A DNA stretch of 64,000 nt from Hippophae tibetana (GCA_037013495.1 CM072801.1:18343501-18407500); one strand, 5' to 3'; numbered from the stretch's first letter, positions 48,641-61,260 are shown. A program made the numbers and translations. Notes: generated from the letters alone by a model not told the origin.

Positions 48641-50459
48641 TGTAGATAGTTTTTGTTTTATATTTGTAAAACTCTTGCAAGTGCACAAATCATTTTATAG
48701 AAAATGACAAGTATACTCCCAAGTTCGATCTAAAGAAGAAATATATGTGGTTTTTAATTTATTGTTCAAACTTTTAAAAACGAAATTAAATCATAAACGT
48801 CCTGTCACGATATTTTGATTTTATGTTTCCTAATCTAATAAGAAAAAAATAAACATAGATATGGATTCAATAAACACTTATGCAAATTTTTATCATTCAT
48901 AACAGTGAGGTATTTATAGATATAGTAATTAAGTTAATTATGCTTGCTTATATTATTTAGATTATTAAATATATAAATTGATATTTATTGATTGTCTCTT
49001 TTTTAAATAAATACCACATTTGGTGGGGGTTAGATATTCTTTGCTAATTAAGCAAATCAATTAACATCTATGGGTGGTGTCAATGATTAATTTGGTTAAT
49101 TAAATTAATTCTTTTTTTTAACAAATTGAAAATGAACCATTTAAATACCACCTTTGGTGGGGTTAGACATTTTAAACTTTATTTAAGGTGTCTAAATTAA
49201 ACTTAAGAATTTAATTATTTGAGTATTAACTTTCAAGTTTTGAAACCATTACTGAAAATATATTGTTAATACATTTTCGAATAATAGTTATTATAAAAAC
49301 TTTAAAATAGAGCTCTAGTCTAACTACTAGGTGATTATGCTAACAAATAAAAGATGATTACTCTAAATTAGACTAGATAATTAAACCTTAAAAATCTAAT
49401 TTTTAGATTTAAGTTTGTAATAAAAAATAATATATTTCTCTCTAACATCCTTAATATAAAATATTGAATAAAAACAAAATTTATTTATTTTATAAAAATG
49501 TTTTACCTATTTAATATTTCGCAAGTATAACAACTTTATCATTATATCATATTAACAAACAAGCAACCATGTTAAATTTAATCACACACAAATTAATATA
49601 ACATATAAGAATAAAACATAAAAATAACTATAAAGAATTCATTTAAAATTATACCTCAAAAGAATCCTTACAGAACCTTAATGTTAATTCTGTTTCTGGA
49701 AAATCTTCAAACGTATTTGCATTTCCGTTTATTGAAACAAAAACTAAAAATCTACAAAAACATAGGTAGTTATTCTCAAAGAGAAAGTAACTTTAAAACT
49801 AAAAAAACTAAAACAAATAAGAAACCTTTTTAAGAGAGAGAAAGTTAGAGAGAGAGAAAATTGAGAAGATTGTGTTTGAGGGATGATTTTTACAATGGAA
49901 GAGGGTCCTTTTATAGATGATAAAAATTCCAAAAAAGATGTAAAAATATTTGAAAAATTAATTCTGGATGCGTTTAGACAGACTAGCATGTGTGTAAAGG
50001 GCGAGATTTACGACATATGGGTATTGGCACACGTGGGACTCAGTACCGACATATGTTGGTGCGCATGAGACTCATCACGAGCATGTGCTAGCCATGTATT
50101 GGCTGCATGTGTACTTGTGTTAGGTGTGCACACGTCCACCTCTCGGCGTAAATAAGTGTGGTTATGCGCGGAATAGGTATGATACGTGCGTCATTAAGCA
50201 CATTTGTCCATTTTTCCATTTGTTTTGACTTTTCCCCATTTTTTCTCAACATATTTGTGATGTATTGTCTTCGGTATTTTTCTTCAAATTTTTAAATTAT
50301 TTTTTTGAACGAAAATACCTGAAAAATAATAAAAATACCTATAATTCTAAAAAGACAAATTTATATAAAAATATGATAAAATCATACAAATATAAATCTA
50401 TTTAATCAATTAAAGTACATTAAATCATGGTAATTTTAGTGCTTTTTAAGCACTCATCA
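48641..50459 (-). repeat. Athila-like LTR nested in the LARD interior
   Basis: On the minus strand it begins TGATGAGTGCTTAAAAAGCAC (hairpin GTGCTT/AAGCAC) at 50459. It ends near 48641 with TTGTGCACTTGCAAGAG and ATCTACA, a usual Athila-type 3' end (GTATACTTGTCATTTTC upstream of it). It contains two copies of an ACCAC-TTTGGTGGGGTTAGA motif (49012 and 49147). No coding region adjoins it, so it is a solo LTR. Matching target duplications were not seen. Confidence 0.7.
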
Positions 50460-51360
50460 TTTACATGCATCCCTAATGCAATGAGTTATTGCATGTTCAT
50501 CGCTCGTCGTTGATAGCCTAGCATTTTTCTTTGGAATGCATGACATATGTTTTCTATGGAAGACTGAGATATCTTTTTGTATATGTTCATAGTATGGGGT
50601 GAGGTTATAGGATTGGATACACTCAAGGTTGTTGAGGGAAGATAGCTGAATTGCTAAGAATGTGCCAACTTGGAATATAGTTAGACTTCTAATCAACGTC
50701 TTCTTACATATTCATTGACACATTTATGTGTCATTGGTGTTTGATCTCATGTCCTATCAATGTGTTGTTTTCACATTAAGAAGTTTCTTATGCCCTCCAA
50801 CATCACGGATAAATGTGGAGCTTCGTGCTATGTATCGCATTAAGGAGATGCTTTATGTTTGCATTAGTCTTAACTTTTCTATACATTCAGGTTGTTGTTC
50901 GTTACATGTTTTTATCTTACTGTTGGCTTCATGTTATTTTTTGTAATTCTTGCTTAACTACATGTGTTCCTACTTTTTGTGTTTGCTTTAATCTTTTTTG
51001 TTGTGTTGCATGAATGTTAGTATTATTACATTTTTGTTTGACTTCCCTCCTTCATATAAAGGTGTGGTATGTTGCATACTAGTGTGTGCTTGCTTTGACT
51101 TTACATGTCAAAAAAGGGAAAAGTGTGCACAACTTGTGTTTGTTTGTGCATTGTGTTTACTTTTAACATTCTATTTGTTGCATAGGATGGTGAGTATAGT
51201 TTGCATTACATTATGTTTATCTGATATGCATACACTTTGGAGGAGTGTTGCATATGTTCAAAGGGAGTTTTCATATTTGATTGCATGAAGATTATGTAGT
51301 TTGCATGTTTCTTTTGCATAAAGATAGGGTTTGTTTATGCTACATGTTAACTGTGCTTAG

Positions 51361-51456
51361 ACTATCAATGTGTACCTATGTAGAGGTAACATGATAATAT
51401 TTGGATAGACTATCATTTGGTACCTATATAAAGGTAACACGATATTATTTGGATAG
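51361..51456. repeat. 48-bp tandem pair
   Basis: ACTATCA...TACCTAT-TA-AGGTAAC...ATTTGGATAG occurs twice, starting at 51361 and 51409. Confidence 0.9.
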
Positions 51457-51797
51457 ATTCATGTTTTTTTGCATGATATGTTCACGTGATATGTGTTTTT
51501 TATGTATGTAGGTTACATGTGTATAGTGAAGTCTTTGTGTTTTAGGTGTGCAGTGTGCAATGGTGCTAAGGTCCTTATGTCTCAAAGTGACAGATTGGAT
51601 GCAATTTTACACAAAGATAGATGTAGCGCACAAGTTGGATGCATTTGATTTATATGTGTTTTTCTAGTTTAAGTGTGCGTCAATGTTTTGTTCATGGGAA
51701 GAAGCATCTTTAAGTCATCGTCATGACCATCTCATGATAAATGTGAGTATATATTTAGTTGTGCACTACTTTGACATGGAAATCCTAAGGGGGATAT

Positions 51798-53503
51798 TAT
51801 AAGTCTTGGTGTACTAGTGTATGTGTTGACTTTTTATGAGACAGAGTGTGTTTTATTTTCTCAGTATTTAGTAATCCTCTATATATGGTTGGTTACTACA
51901 GATCAGTAATACACACACACACATAGTTAGGAACACTTTGTATTCAAGCATGTTTACACATACCACGTTGTTGGTTTTCATAGTGTGCATGCTAGGTATA
52001 GCATTGGTTTTCGAAGAGCAAGTGTGCGGGAAAACTGACATTGTCAATTGTGTTTTTGGTTCATTTCAGGTGCGGGAATTTATGGAAAGTACACAATATC
52101 ATTTTACCACCTCGCCACCAAGCTCACCAGGGCCCTCATCATAGGTAGTGATTATATGGTAATTTCAAGTTATATAAATATCCCCATATTTCATCGTGCT
52201 TATGAGTGATGAGCACTCAAGGTGGTATTTGTAAGTGGGTTCTATATGTTGAATCGTGTGTTGACTGGTAGTTTCCTTCTAGTAACATTTTCTTATTCAC
52301 TTTACATGTTACTGGTATTTGGTTACTGATCACACCACTTAGGTGGTGTGGTCTTTGAAAGAAAGTGAGGTTCGTGTGTCGAAGCAGATCATTACAGAAG
52401 TAGCAATAGGCAATTAGGACAAAGGTTCCGACTGATAGAGGTAATAATGGTTTTATTTTTCTTAGAATGTAATTGTTTTATTGTTTAGTGGAGTGTTTGC
52501 TATTGTGTGGTTATTTTAAGCAACTCGATGATGTTACCATATAGATAAGGTTTCAATATGGGTTTAACTCGTTATATTTATTGTTATGCATGCTCGAATG
52601 TGTTGCTAGTGCAATCGGAGTTTAAATGGTATATGTTTCTACATACTGAAGTTTATAATCTGATTGTTATTGTTTATTGCATGCTTTCTATTTACTGATT
52701 ATATGTACTACTGCTACGATTATCAATTATGTGTTATCTATTTGATGTTATGCATAATCAGATTATGTGTTAATCTAATATAAGAGTCCATATTGTATGA
52801 TCCAACATACTAGATGCAGACTTTGATGAAAAAGCATATTCGTTATATGTTATCGCATGATTTTCTTCCTTTCTATATCGCATGCCTATAGCTTTCCAAT
52901 CATTGCTTATGTTATAGTAAATTAATTTGTATGTTCCTTAATTAATTTATATTACTTATGTTTGTTATGTGCACATGAATTTGATATGAGTACAAGAAGC
53001 TTGTATCTCCTTACACTGGTTGTATCCCAAGTGTTAGATTCTTCAATTGGTTAGCTATGTTTAGATTGATCACATGTTGCGAGAGTACAATCATCATTTA
53101 CCGAATATGCTCCCATATACAAAGTCTTAAAGTGATTGGAAATCCTTTATTGTTTAGTATGCATTCTTTTCTCACTTATTGTTAATGGTTTTCCATGCAT
53201 GTGTTTTTTGTTAGTCTGGACAGGAGCTTGTAAGGCACATCGTCACTAGTGTCTTTGTTGTAGTTAGTTCTTTCTAACTAGTGATTGTTTTTATTATGTG
53301 TTGAATTGAGCATGTTTTTTTACACTTATGTTGTGATAATTTCTTAATTCATGTTGTAAGGCTTGCTTGGCCGAATTGATATATAACTCACAAAAAGATT
53401 CTATATGTTGGCATTTCCACCCCTCATCTAGGTCTTGGTTACCTATTTGGGTTGAAAAAAGAATTGACCTTCGTGTAATTGTTCCTATGTATGGGAATCT
53501 TCA
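51798..53503 (+). repeat. LTR copy B of the LARD-like element
   Basis: From TATAAGTCTTGG to GGGAATCTTCA, colinear with copies A and C. It is preceded by a polypurine tract as a proper 3' LTR. It is also followed (53504-53557) by a second PBS-like and leader piece (TTAGCATCAAAATGGGTCAC, then GGCTTAACTAC), as if it were also a 5' LTR. Confidence 0.85.
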
Positions 53504-53557
53504 ATTAGCATCAAAATGGGTCACCTTTCTTTAGGCTTAACTACATGGGTGCTCGGT

Positions 53558-53801
53558 GAAGATGGTCAGCGAGCAACAATTTATTTTATAAAAATGGACG
53601 AATCTCACCTTATTTCTCACACCAAAAATTTCCCTCTTTTCTCTCTCTAAAATTTTATCTTCCTAGATAGTTTGGGGTTTTGGTACATTCTAGAATGCAT
53701 TTCGGGGATAAACTATCAAGAATTTTAGGTTCAGATGTATATCGACAAAATAACTTTCTAGATGAGGGTTTTCTATTCTAACTTTTTAAATTTATGCATT
53801 T
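53558..53801 (+). repeat. Stray piece of the chromovirus LTR
   Basis: GATGG-CAGCGAGCAACAAT through CACACCAAAAATTTCCC to TTTATGCATTT matches 43820-43974 and 38668-38886. It ends exactly where an LTR of the LARD-like element begins, as at 43974. Confidence 0.85.
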
Positions 53802-55616
53802 TGTAAGTTTCGTTGTACTCGTGTCTGTATGTTGGCTTTTGGTGTGCAAAACATAGTATTTGTTTTATTTTACTCAGTGCTCAATCATCCTCTAGGCAAG
53901 GTTGGTTATCGTATATTAGTAATACACATTTGCACATAGTTAGGAACACTTTGCATGCAAGCATATTTACACACCATGAGATTGATTTTCATAGTGTGCA
54001 TGCTAAGTAGAGTGTCGGTTTTCGATGAGTGAGCGTGCAAACGAGTTGACGTTGTCACTTATGTCTTTGGTTTGTTTTGGGTGCAGATATTTATAGAAAG
54101 TACTTAGTAATTTTTATAACAAAAAAATTTGATTTTTTACCACCTCCCTTCCAAGCTCACCAGGTGAAAATTTCAATCCCCATAAAACCTCCTATTTTTT
54201 CTCGTTTTGTATCCAGAAAAGAGGTAGTAGAGCTCTACTAAACTAACATCTTGTCTTTCTATTTTCAAATCACTAATATCTTATGTGTTGCTCAGTATTA
54301 GTGATTCGTGACTAGGAGAAAAATCGTGCTTATGAATGGTAAGTACTCAAGGTGGTGTTTACGATTGGATTCTATATGTTAAGCCATGTGTCAACTGGTG
54401 GTTACCTTCGTGCAATATTTTCTTATTTTGTTACATGTTGCTAGTCTTTGGTTACTGATCACACTATAGTGTGTGGTGTGGGATTTGGAGGATAACCGAA
54501 TTCGTGTGTCAAACTATGTCGTTGAGAAAGTAGGAAGCAAAAGCAGCAATGGTGGTTTTATTCCTCTCAAAGTGTAACTATTTTATTGCTTAGTAGATTG
54601 TTTGCTACTAAGTGGTTGCCTTAAGAAATTTGAGGATGTTACCACATAAATAAAGTTTCTATGCGGGTTTACCTCGTTATTTATGTTGTTATGCATGATC
54701 AAATGTATGGCTAGTACAATCAGAGTTTAAATGATATATGTTTCTACATACTAACTTTTATACTTTGACTAGAAAGCTTTTATTATTTATTGTATGCTTT
54801 TTGTTTACTAATTATTTGTACTAATGTTATGATTATCAATTATGCGTTATCTATTGGATGCTATACATGATCAAAATATGTGTTAGTCTAATCTAAGTAT
54901 CTGTCTTGTATGATCCAACATACTAGATGTAGACTCTGTTGAGAAAGAATTTTCGTTATATGTTAATACGTGCTTTCTTTCCTTTCAATATAGCATACCT
55001 ATATCTTTCCAATCAATTCTTCTGTTGTAGTAAATTAATCTGCATATTTCTTGAATAGTTTATATTACTTATGTTTGTTATGAGCATATGAGTATGATTT
55101 GAGTCTACAAAGAGTTTATATCTCCTTACCCTAGTTGTATCTCAAGTGTCAAACTCTTTATTGGGTTTGCTATGTTTAGATTGATCACATGTTGTGAGAG
55201 TGTAATCAATATTTACCGAATATGTTCCCATATTGAAGTCTTGAAGTGATTGGAGATCCTTTATTGTTTATTATGCATTCTTTTCTCACTTTCTATTAGT
55301 GGTTTTCCATTTATATATTCGTTATGGTCTGGATAGGAGTTTGTGAGGCACACCATCACTAGTGTGTTTACTGTAACTAGTTCTTCCTTATTGCTGGTTA
55401 TTTTTATTGTGTGTTGAATTGAGCATGTTGTTTTATACATTCACTGTGATACATTCTTAATTCACATTGTAAGGTTTGCTTGGATGAATTGATATATAGC
55501 TGGTAAAAGTATTCTGTAGGTTGGCGTTTCCACCCCTTATCTTAGTCTTTATTACCTATTTGAGTTAGAAGAATAATTGATCTTCGTGTAACTGTTCATA
55601 CGTATGGGAATCTTCA
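53802..55616 (+). repeat. LTR copy C of the LARD-like element
   Basis: From TGTAAGTTTCG to GGGAATCTTCA, colinear with copies A and B. It keeps the canonical TG and CA ends. Confidence 0.85.
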
Positions 55617-56342
55617 AATTGTTTTTTTATAAAATTGTCATGCATCTTATGATACGAAGAAAAAGAAAAATTAGATGCCATGATTTTTATAATAAATGTT
55701 ATTTAAATGAAATTCTTATTATGATCATTTTAAATATGCATACATGGAAAAATTAAATAGAACGAGTTTTAAATTTTGATATGAAACATTACACACATAG
55801 CATCGAAGATTTTTATTTATACATCACGAAAATAATTTTATTCATTTGAGCATACCTGTACGTTGTCTTGTAGAATGAGGTACCAATGAGTTAGTAGTTG
55901 CAATAGACTATTTTTTTTACAAACTACAAATATGCATTGCATACACATGCATTCTCGAAGGTTTTTCATCTATGGTGCCTCAGATTGTTCACCGCATAAA
56001 TGCTTCAGACTTGGTTAAAAATCCTTCATGGAGGATTCAGACGTTACAAGATTTGACCTAAAACTTTATTTAACTTATTGGTTGTTATAATTTACATTTA
56101 GGTAAGATTGAGACTACTCTGATTTAATGAATTTTATTTGGCTATATAAATATTTTGGATTTAAGTTTATAAAATTAGATTGAACTTTGGATTTTGAATA
56201 AAAAATCTTTAAAGGGTACCAGAATTGTTTATAAGAATTGATTTTCAAATGATTTTTGATTGATTTTCATAATTATTTAAGAAAATTTCTTTTAATATTT
56301 CTCTTCATAAAAATCACGTACCCTTATTTTCGAGACGTGACA
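55617..56342 (+). repeat. 3' LTR of the chromovirus, second part
   Basis: Resumes the LTR at TTGTTTTTTTATAAAAT and aligns with about 38890-40117, with a deletion relative to the 5' LTR. It ends GACGTGACA. Confidence 0.85.
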
Positions 56343-56510
56343 AAAGTCTTATTTTTTTGGATTTTTGTCGGACATTTATAAAATGCCATAAATGAAAGCT
56401 ACTCTTTTGTAACATCGCAAAAAACAACATTTTTGTAAATACCATAAATGAGTTTTTAGGGCATTTTATTAGCGCCATAAATAGTGATATTCATTATAAT
56501 GTAGTTTATC
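56343..56510 (-). mobile_element. CACTA-like subterminal repeats, right side of the nest
   Basis: Motifs AAAATGCCATAAATGAAAG, AAATACCATAAATGAG and GCATTTTATTAGCGCCATAA, inverted relative to 38270-38472. On the minus strand the end reads ACTACATTATAATG, possibly a decayed CACTACA terminus. The stretch 56511-56930 after it holds nothing recognised. Confidence 0.45.
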
Positions 56511-56935
56511 TTGAAAATATAATTTTAAAACTTGTTATATTGATCTTTTTATTGTTTATCAAATATATGTAAAACTAAGTACGTAATTCAACTTTTTTCT
56601 TATAGAAATGTTATTAAAATGGACAAATTTGGTCAAGAAATAGCACAAATTGCATGACCAGATACATTGGGTTTGACAGTTAATCTGATTGTAACACAAT
56701 TAAAGATTCATCACGTGTACTTATTCTAAGTTAATGGTTGAAGTGTTGAATGATGAACAAGTAAACTTGAAAGTTTTGAGTCAACGTTATACTTGTGTGT
56801 GTGGGATGGGTGATAGTCCACACCCTTAGATTACCTCTAAATCTAAATCATAAATTCATTCGACCACTTTTTGTGTATCTTTAAAGGAGACTTAACAATT
56901 ATTGCATACTCGACAAGATTAAATTTTAAGCCAAG

Positions 56936-57720
56936 ATGAGTATATTCAAAACCAAGGGTGATTTTAGAATTATGAGAACACAAGTAGATGTAAATCTACA
57001 CCTATCTAAGAATAAAAGTGAGAGTGTGTCTCAACTAAAATATTCTAGAGTGATAAGAAGTCTTATGTACTTGATGAGTTGTACGAGACCAGACATAGCT
57101 TACTTTGTAAGCAAACTAAGTATGTATACTAGTAATTCAAGATCTGATCATTGGAAAGGTATTGAGAGACTACTTAGATGCTTAAGATACACACGTAGCT
57201 ATAGACTACACTACACAAGATGTCCAATTGTATTAGAAGGATACAATGATGCAAATTGGATATCTAACATGAAGACTCAAATTCTACCAGTGGATATGTA
57301 TTCATATTGGGTGTTACAACTGTTTCATGGAAGTTTTCTAAATAAACATGCATTCCTAGATCCACGATGGAATCAGAGTTCATCGCTTTGGATAAATGTG
57401 GCGAAGAAGTTGAATAGCTACGTAATTTTTTAGAGGATATTCCTAAGTGGGTGAAGCATGTACCTATAATATGCATTCATTGTAATAGTCAATCTGCTAT
57501 TGGTATTACACAGAGCAATATGTATAATGGTAAGTCTCGACATATACGTCGTAGACATAATATCTTTAGACAATTACTCTCAATTAGGGTTATCTTTATT
57601 AATTATATGAAGTCAAAAGATAACATAGCAAAATCCTTTAACTAAAGGATTAAATCAAGAGTTAGTTGATAAATCATCGAGAGGAATAGGATTGAAGCCT
57701 ATGAATGAATAAGGATTTGC
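56936..57720 (+). pseudogene. Second Copia element, RT C-terminus and RNase H only
   Basis: Open from 56936 to 57433: [41 protein letters not shown] and [12 protein letters not shown]. After frame changes it continues with [40 protein letters not shown] and SKDNIAKSFN. These are Copia RNase H motifs in order. The 5' LTR, gag, integrase and most of RT are missing. Confidence 0.85.
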
Positions 57721-57745
57721 AAAGGAAACCCAACCTATTTGACTG

Positions 57746-57852
57746 GAGATCCCAAGATCTAGGTTCAAATGGAAAACCTAATTGTAAAGACATAGTGAGA
57801 TCCCAAGATCTAGGTTCAAATGGACAACCTAATTGTAAAGACATAGTGAGAT
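57746..57852. repeat. 51-bp tandem duplication after the second Copia RNase H
   Basis: GAGATCCCAAGATCTAGGTT units start at 57746 and 57797, followed by a partial third start at 57848. The copies differ at one or two bases. Confidence 0.95.
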
Positions 57853-58349
57853 CACTGTAAGGGTTTACCCTCAAGTCCATTCCTATGATAAAAAAAAATG
57901 ATACTCATAAGATACATGATAAGTTAAGGCTTTTAATGATTTTTATGAAGAGAGTATCATGTTGAGTATGCGGGTTACTCTTTGCGAATTACTTTTAAAT
58001 ATAAGAGATCAATTATGTGAGGAAAGAGTGGGACCATTTCGAAAGAGAATTGTGTAGGGATCAATTCTTTAGAGACTCTCATAGAACCAGATATATATTC
58101 ATGGCCAAAATGAACATAACAATGAGAACTGAATTATGTTAGGAGAGATTCTTGTGTGAAGTATGTCATCACTTACATAAATGGAAGAACAATTCAAGAA
58201 CATCGCATTTACTAATCAGTCAATAAGGTAAGTGTACTTCCACAAATGAAGGTTCAAAGGGTAACACCTACCTATCCTATACAGGTTTTGATATGTTAAA
58301 CTCTATTTCTGTATCAAAATTTCATTTAAAATCTGTCAATTTTATTCAT

Positions 58350-59000
58350 GAGGGGGATCGTTGAAATATTTGAATTAAAATTGCTTTAAAATAAAATAAA
58401 AACGTTTCTTTCTATTTCTTAATTCATTTGTATTATTTTTGTTTCTTTCCATTTCTCATTCGTCAACTGTTTCTATCTTTTCTTCACTTCAGTCGCTTCT
58501 ATTCAATTTCCCTTCAATTTTAATTTATATATTTATTTCTATTATCTTTTGTTTCTAGATAATTTTTCTATTTAAATAGAAGAAAACAGAGAAGAAAAAA
58601 CAAAAGAAAACAAAGAAGAAGCAAGAGAAATGATTGAGAAGAAAAGAGAAGGAAAAAAAGGAAAGAGAAAAAGAAAAAAGAAAAGGGAAGGAAAAAAAAA
58701 GAGATAGAGGCGTACGAAAAGGTAAAAAATAATATATATTTTGTATTGTATATTTTCTATCTAGAGTTAGGTTCCTTTAATAGATATCACACACTTTAAA
58801 GTTTGTAAAATAATAAATTGTGGTATAAGTTTATTATTTTTTAATCATTGTATCGTGAGAGATAAGTTTCCATCGTTTGCAAACACCCACGATGAGCAAA
58901 AAAATTATATTAAAGATATTGTATGATACACATATCTCGATTATTATTTATTTGAATTTTGTATTTATAATTTATACATATATTTATATATATTTCTAAT
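58350..59000 (+). repeat. Polypurine tract and probable 3' LTR start of the second Copia element
   Basis: GAGGGGGATC at 58350 followed by TGAAATATTTG at 58362 is the usual Copia polypurine-tract to LTR junction. The LTR's right end cannot be placed, since no partner LTR is in the window. The 57853-58349 stretch is the non-coding tail. 59000-59880 holds nothing recognised. Confidence 0.5.
58576..58710. repeat. 135-bp homopurine-rich tract
   Basis: Almost only A and G on the plus strand (GAAGAAAA, GGAAAGAG and similar), with few C or T interruptions, inside the probable LTR. Confidence 0.95.
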
Positions 59001-59879
59001 TTTTATAAAATAATTTTATTCTTAAATTGTTTGTTTGTTTATTATATTTTACAAAAAATTAATGGAATTGTTTGATTGGCTTAACTTTTTTCATACAAAT
59101 TAGATATTAAATTATTTACTTGAAAGAAGTGAGACATGTGTATGTTATAATAGTAGTTCATTGATGTTTTAAGTCAAATCTCATGTTAATATTCGTATGT
59201 CTATATTAGCCTTCCATATTAATTGAATGAATATTAGGTAAGTTTAAATTCCTATTTACTAAAATTCTTAATATATTGTTGAAGATATTTATAATCTTCG
59301 TGTGCAAGGCTAGTCACTTTTTAAGACATTTTATAATTTTTTATTTAAGAGAACTTTTTCACATAATTGTTTTAATCAAATTATCAAAATATTTATATAT
59401 TATGTATTAGCTTGAGTTAAAAATGACATACTAAAATTATCGAGGGAATTTAGCATTGCTACCATTATAGTGTTGAATATTTAAGTGAATTATTTTTAGT
59501 AAAATTTGAAATCATTTCTTGTTCATGGTTCTACATATTTGATTATAAATTATTTACTAAAATTATATTATTTATAAATAAATTAAATTTTTTGAGAATT
59601 AGGATTTTAGTTACATAGTTTATGCCTAATTAAACTCTTTCGAGCAAGAAATTAAATGAAAAGCATTACTTGTTTTTATTTTGATGGTTATTACTTTTCT
59701 TATGACTATTCTAATTTCTAAGTAATGACTAAAATTAAGGAAATAAATTAGTCAATTGCAAAGGTTAATTAACTATGATCAATTGGATTCTCCAACTTTA
59801 TTAGAAAATCAATAATTTTAAATTAGGAATAATTATTTAATTCAACAAATATTTCTTTTACTTTATAGAAACATCTTTC

Positions 59880-60840
59880 AGTTTATTTAATAAATTTGAT
59901 TGTGTTCGGAATGATATTTTGTATGATGGTCTTTATTATATTAATTTACGAAATAATGTCACTCATAACACTATACATATTTAAGCTGGCACTAAAAGGT
60001 GTATTATTGACTAGGACTCTTCTACATTATGGTATAGGAGATCAAGACATATCTTCATAAAAAGAATTAAAAGATTTGTGAAAGATGGGGTACTTAATAC
60101 TATAGATTTTATTGATTTTGAGACATATGTGGATTGTATTAAGTGAAAGCAGACTAACAAGTCAAAGAAAGGTTCTAATAGGAGTTCAAACATATTAAAG
60201 ATCATACATACTGGAATATGTTGTCTAGACATGGACAATCAAGGTCAAAAGTATTTTATCACCTTTATTGATGATTTTTCTCTATATATGTATCTCTACA
60301 TTCTTCATAATAAGAGCGAAGCGTTAGATGCCTTCAAGATCTTTAAGGCTGAAGTAGATAAGCAATGTGGAAAGCAAATAAAGATCATGAGATTAGATAA
60401 ATGTGGTGAATATTATAGTAGATATACTGAGAATGGATAAGCACCAAGTCTGTTTGCTAAGTTTCTTCAAGAGCATGGAATAGTTGCCTTATACACTATG
60501 TCTAGTTCACCATACCAGAATGGTATAGTAGAAAGGAGAAACTGGACATTATTGGACATGGTATGGAGTATGCTTAGCTACTCCAATATTCCTAAATCCT
60601 TGTGGACTAAAGCTTTAAAGACAATTATGTATATATTAAATTGAGTTCCAACCAAGGTTATCTCCAATTGAGTTTGTAACATATGCGCGTTTGTGGATGC
60701 TCGTCTAAAGTAAGGATTTATAATCCATAAGATAAGAAGCTAGACCCAAGGACCATTAGTGGGTATTTCATTGGATATGTTGAACGGTCTAAGTGCTATA
60801 GATTTTATTGTCCATTTCACAGCACTAAGTTTATAGAATC
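59880..60840 (+). pseudogene. Copia integrase
   Basis: Pre-integrase part: LWYRRSRH-like and FVKDGVLNTIDFIDFETYVDC. Core: YFITFIDDFSLYMYLYILHNK, EALDAFKIFKAEVDKQCGKQ, RLDKCGEY (usual RSD-GGEY), FLQEHGIVALYT, then SPYQNGIVERRNWTLLDM. The first Asp and the Glu of the catalytic triad can be seen. A stop lies near 60438. Confidence 0.85.
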
Positions 60841-61260
60841 AAGAAATGCAATTTTTTTTTAGTATGATCTGATTAATGGAAGCAATCAAGTCAGAAAAAT
60901 AGTTTCTGATACTGATCATTTAGAGTCTCAACCTTCCACTTCAGGAGATAGATAGATTGTTGTTCATAACATCTCTCAAGTACAAGATGGTGTTGAAAAA
61001 TCACCTAAGTACAAGATGGTGTTAAACAATCACCTCAAGTACAAGATAATGTTGAACAACCAATCATTGAAATTCCATAAGTTGTTGAAAACAATCCAAT
61101 AGATTAGATTGTTTAGTAGATTCCTGAAACTTCTGAACAACAAGTGAACCTCATACTTCCCAAGAAGATGATGGTGCGACATTAAGAACATATACTAGAA
61201 CTAAAAGGTTAACAAGTTCTAGTGATTATGTTGTATATCTACAAGAATCTGACTGTAACA

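Larger units (their letters stand above)
45841..51797 (+). other. Non-coding interior of the LARD-like element
   Basis: T-rich with many short meaningless frames. It contains a purine-rich tract at 47590-47760 (repeated AAAAGAAAAG), a nested foreign LTR (48641-50459) and a 48-bp tandem pair (51361, 51409). No gag, RT or integrase motif was found on either strand. Confidence 0.6.
43975..55616 (+). mobile_element. LARD-like non-coding LTR element nested in the chromovirus LTR
   Basis: An 11.6-kb insertion flanked by CATTG (43970-43974) and AATTG (55617-55621), a one-mismatch target duplication. It holds three copies of one LTR (43975-45840, 51798-53503, 53802-55616). After the first LTR a tRNA-Met-like PBS (TTGATATCAAAGC) occurs at 45842. 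Before the second LTR there is a polypurine tract (TAAGGGGGAT, about 51785-51794). The interior has no recognisable gag or pol, so it would depend on another element's proteins. Its superfamily is unknown. Confidence 0.75.

Noticed and set aside
50728..51288. Cys-rich short frames at 50728-51288
   Set aside because: TGT/TGC-rich T-rich DNA in a non-coding element interior. No spacing pattern of a zinc-binding or secreted peptide.
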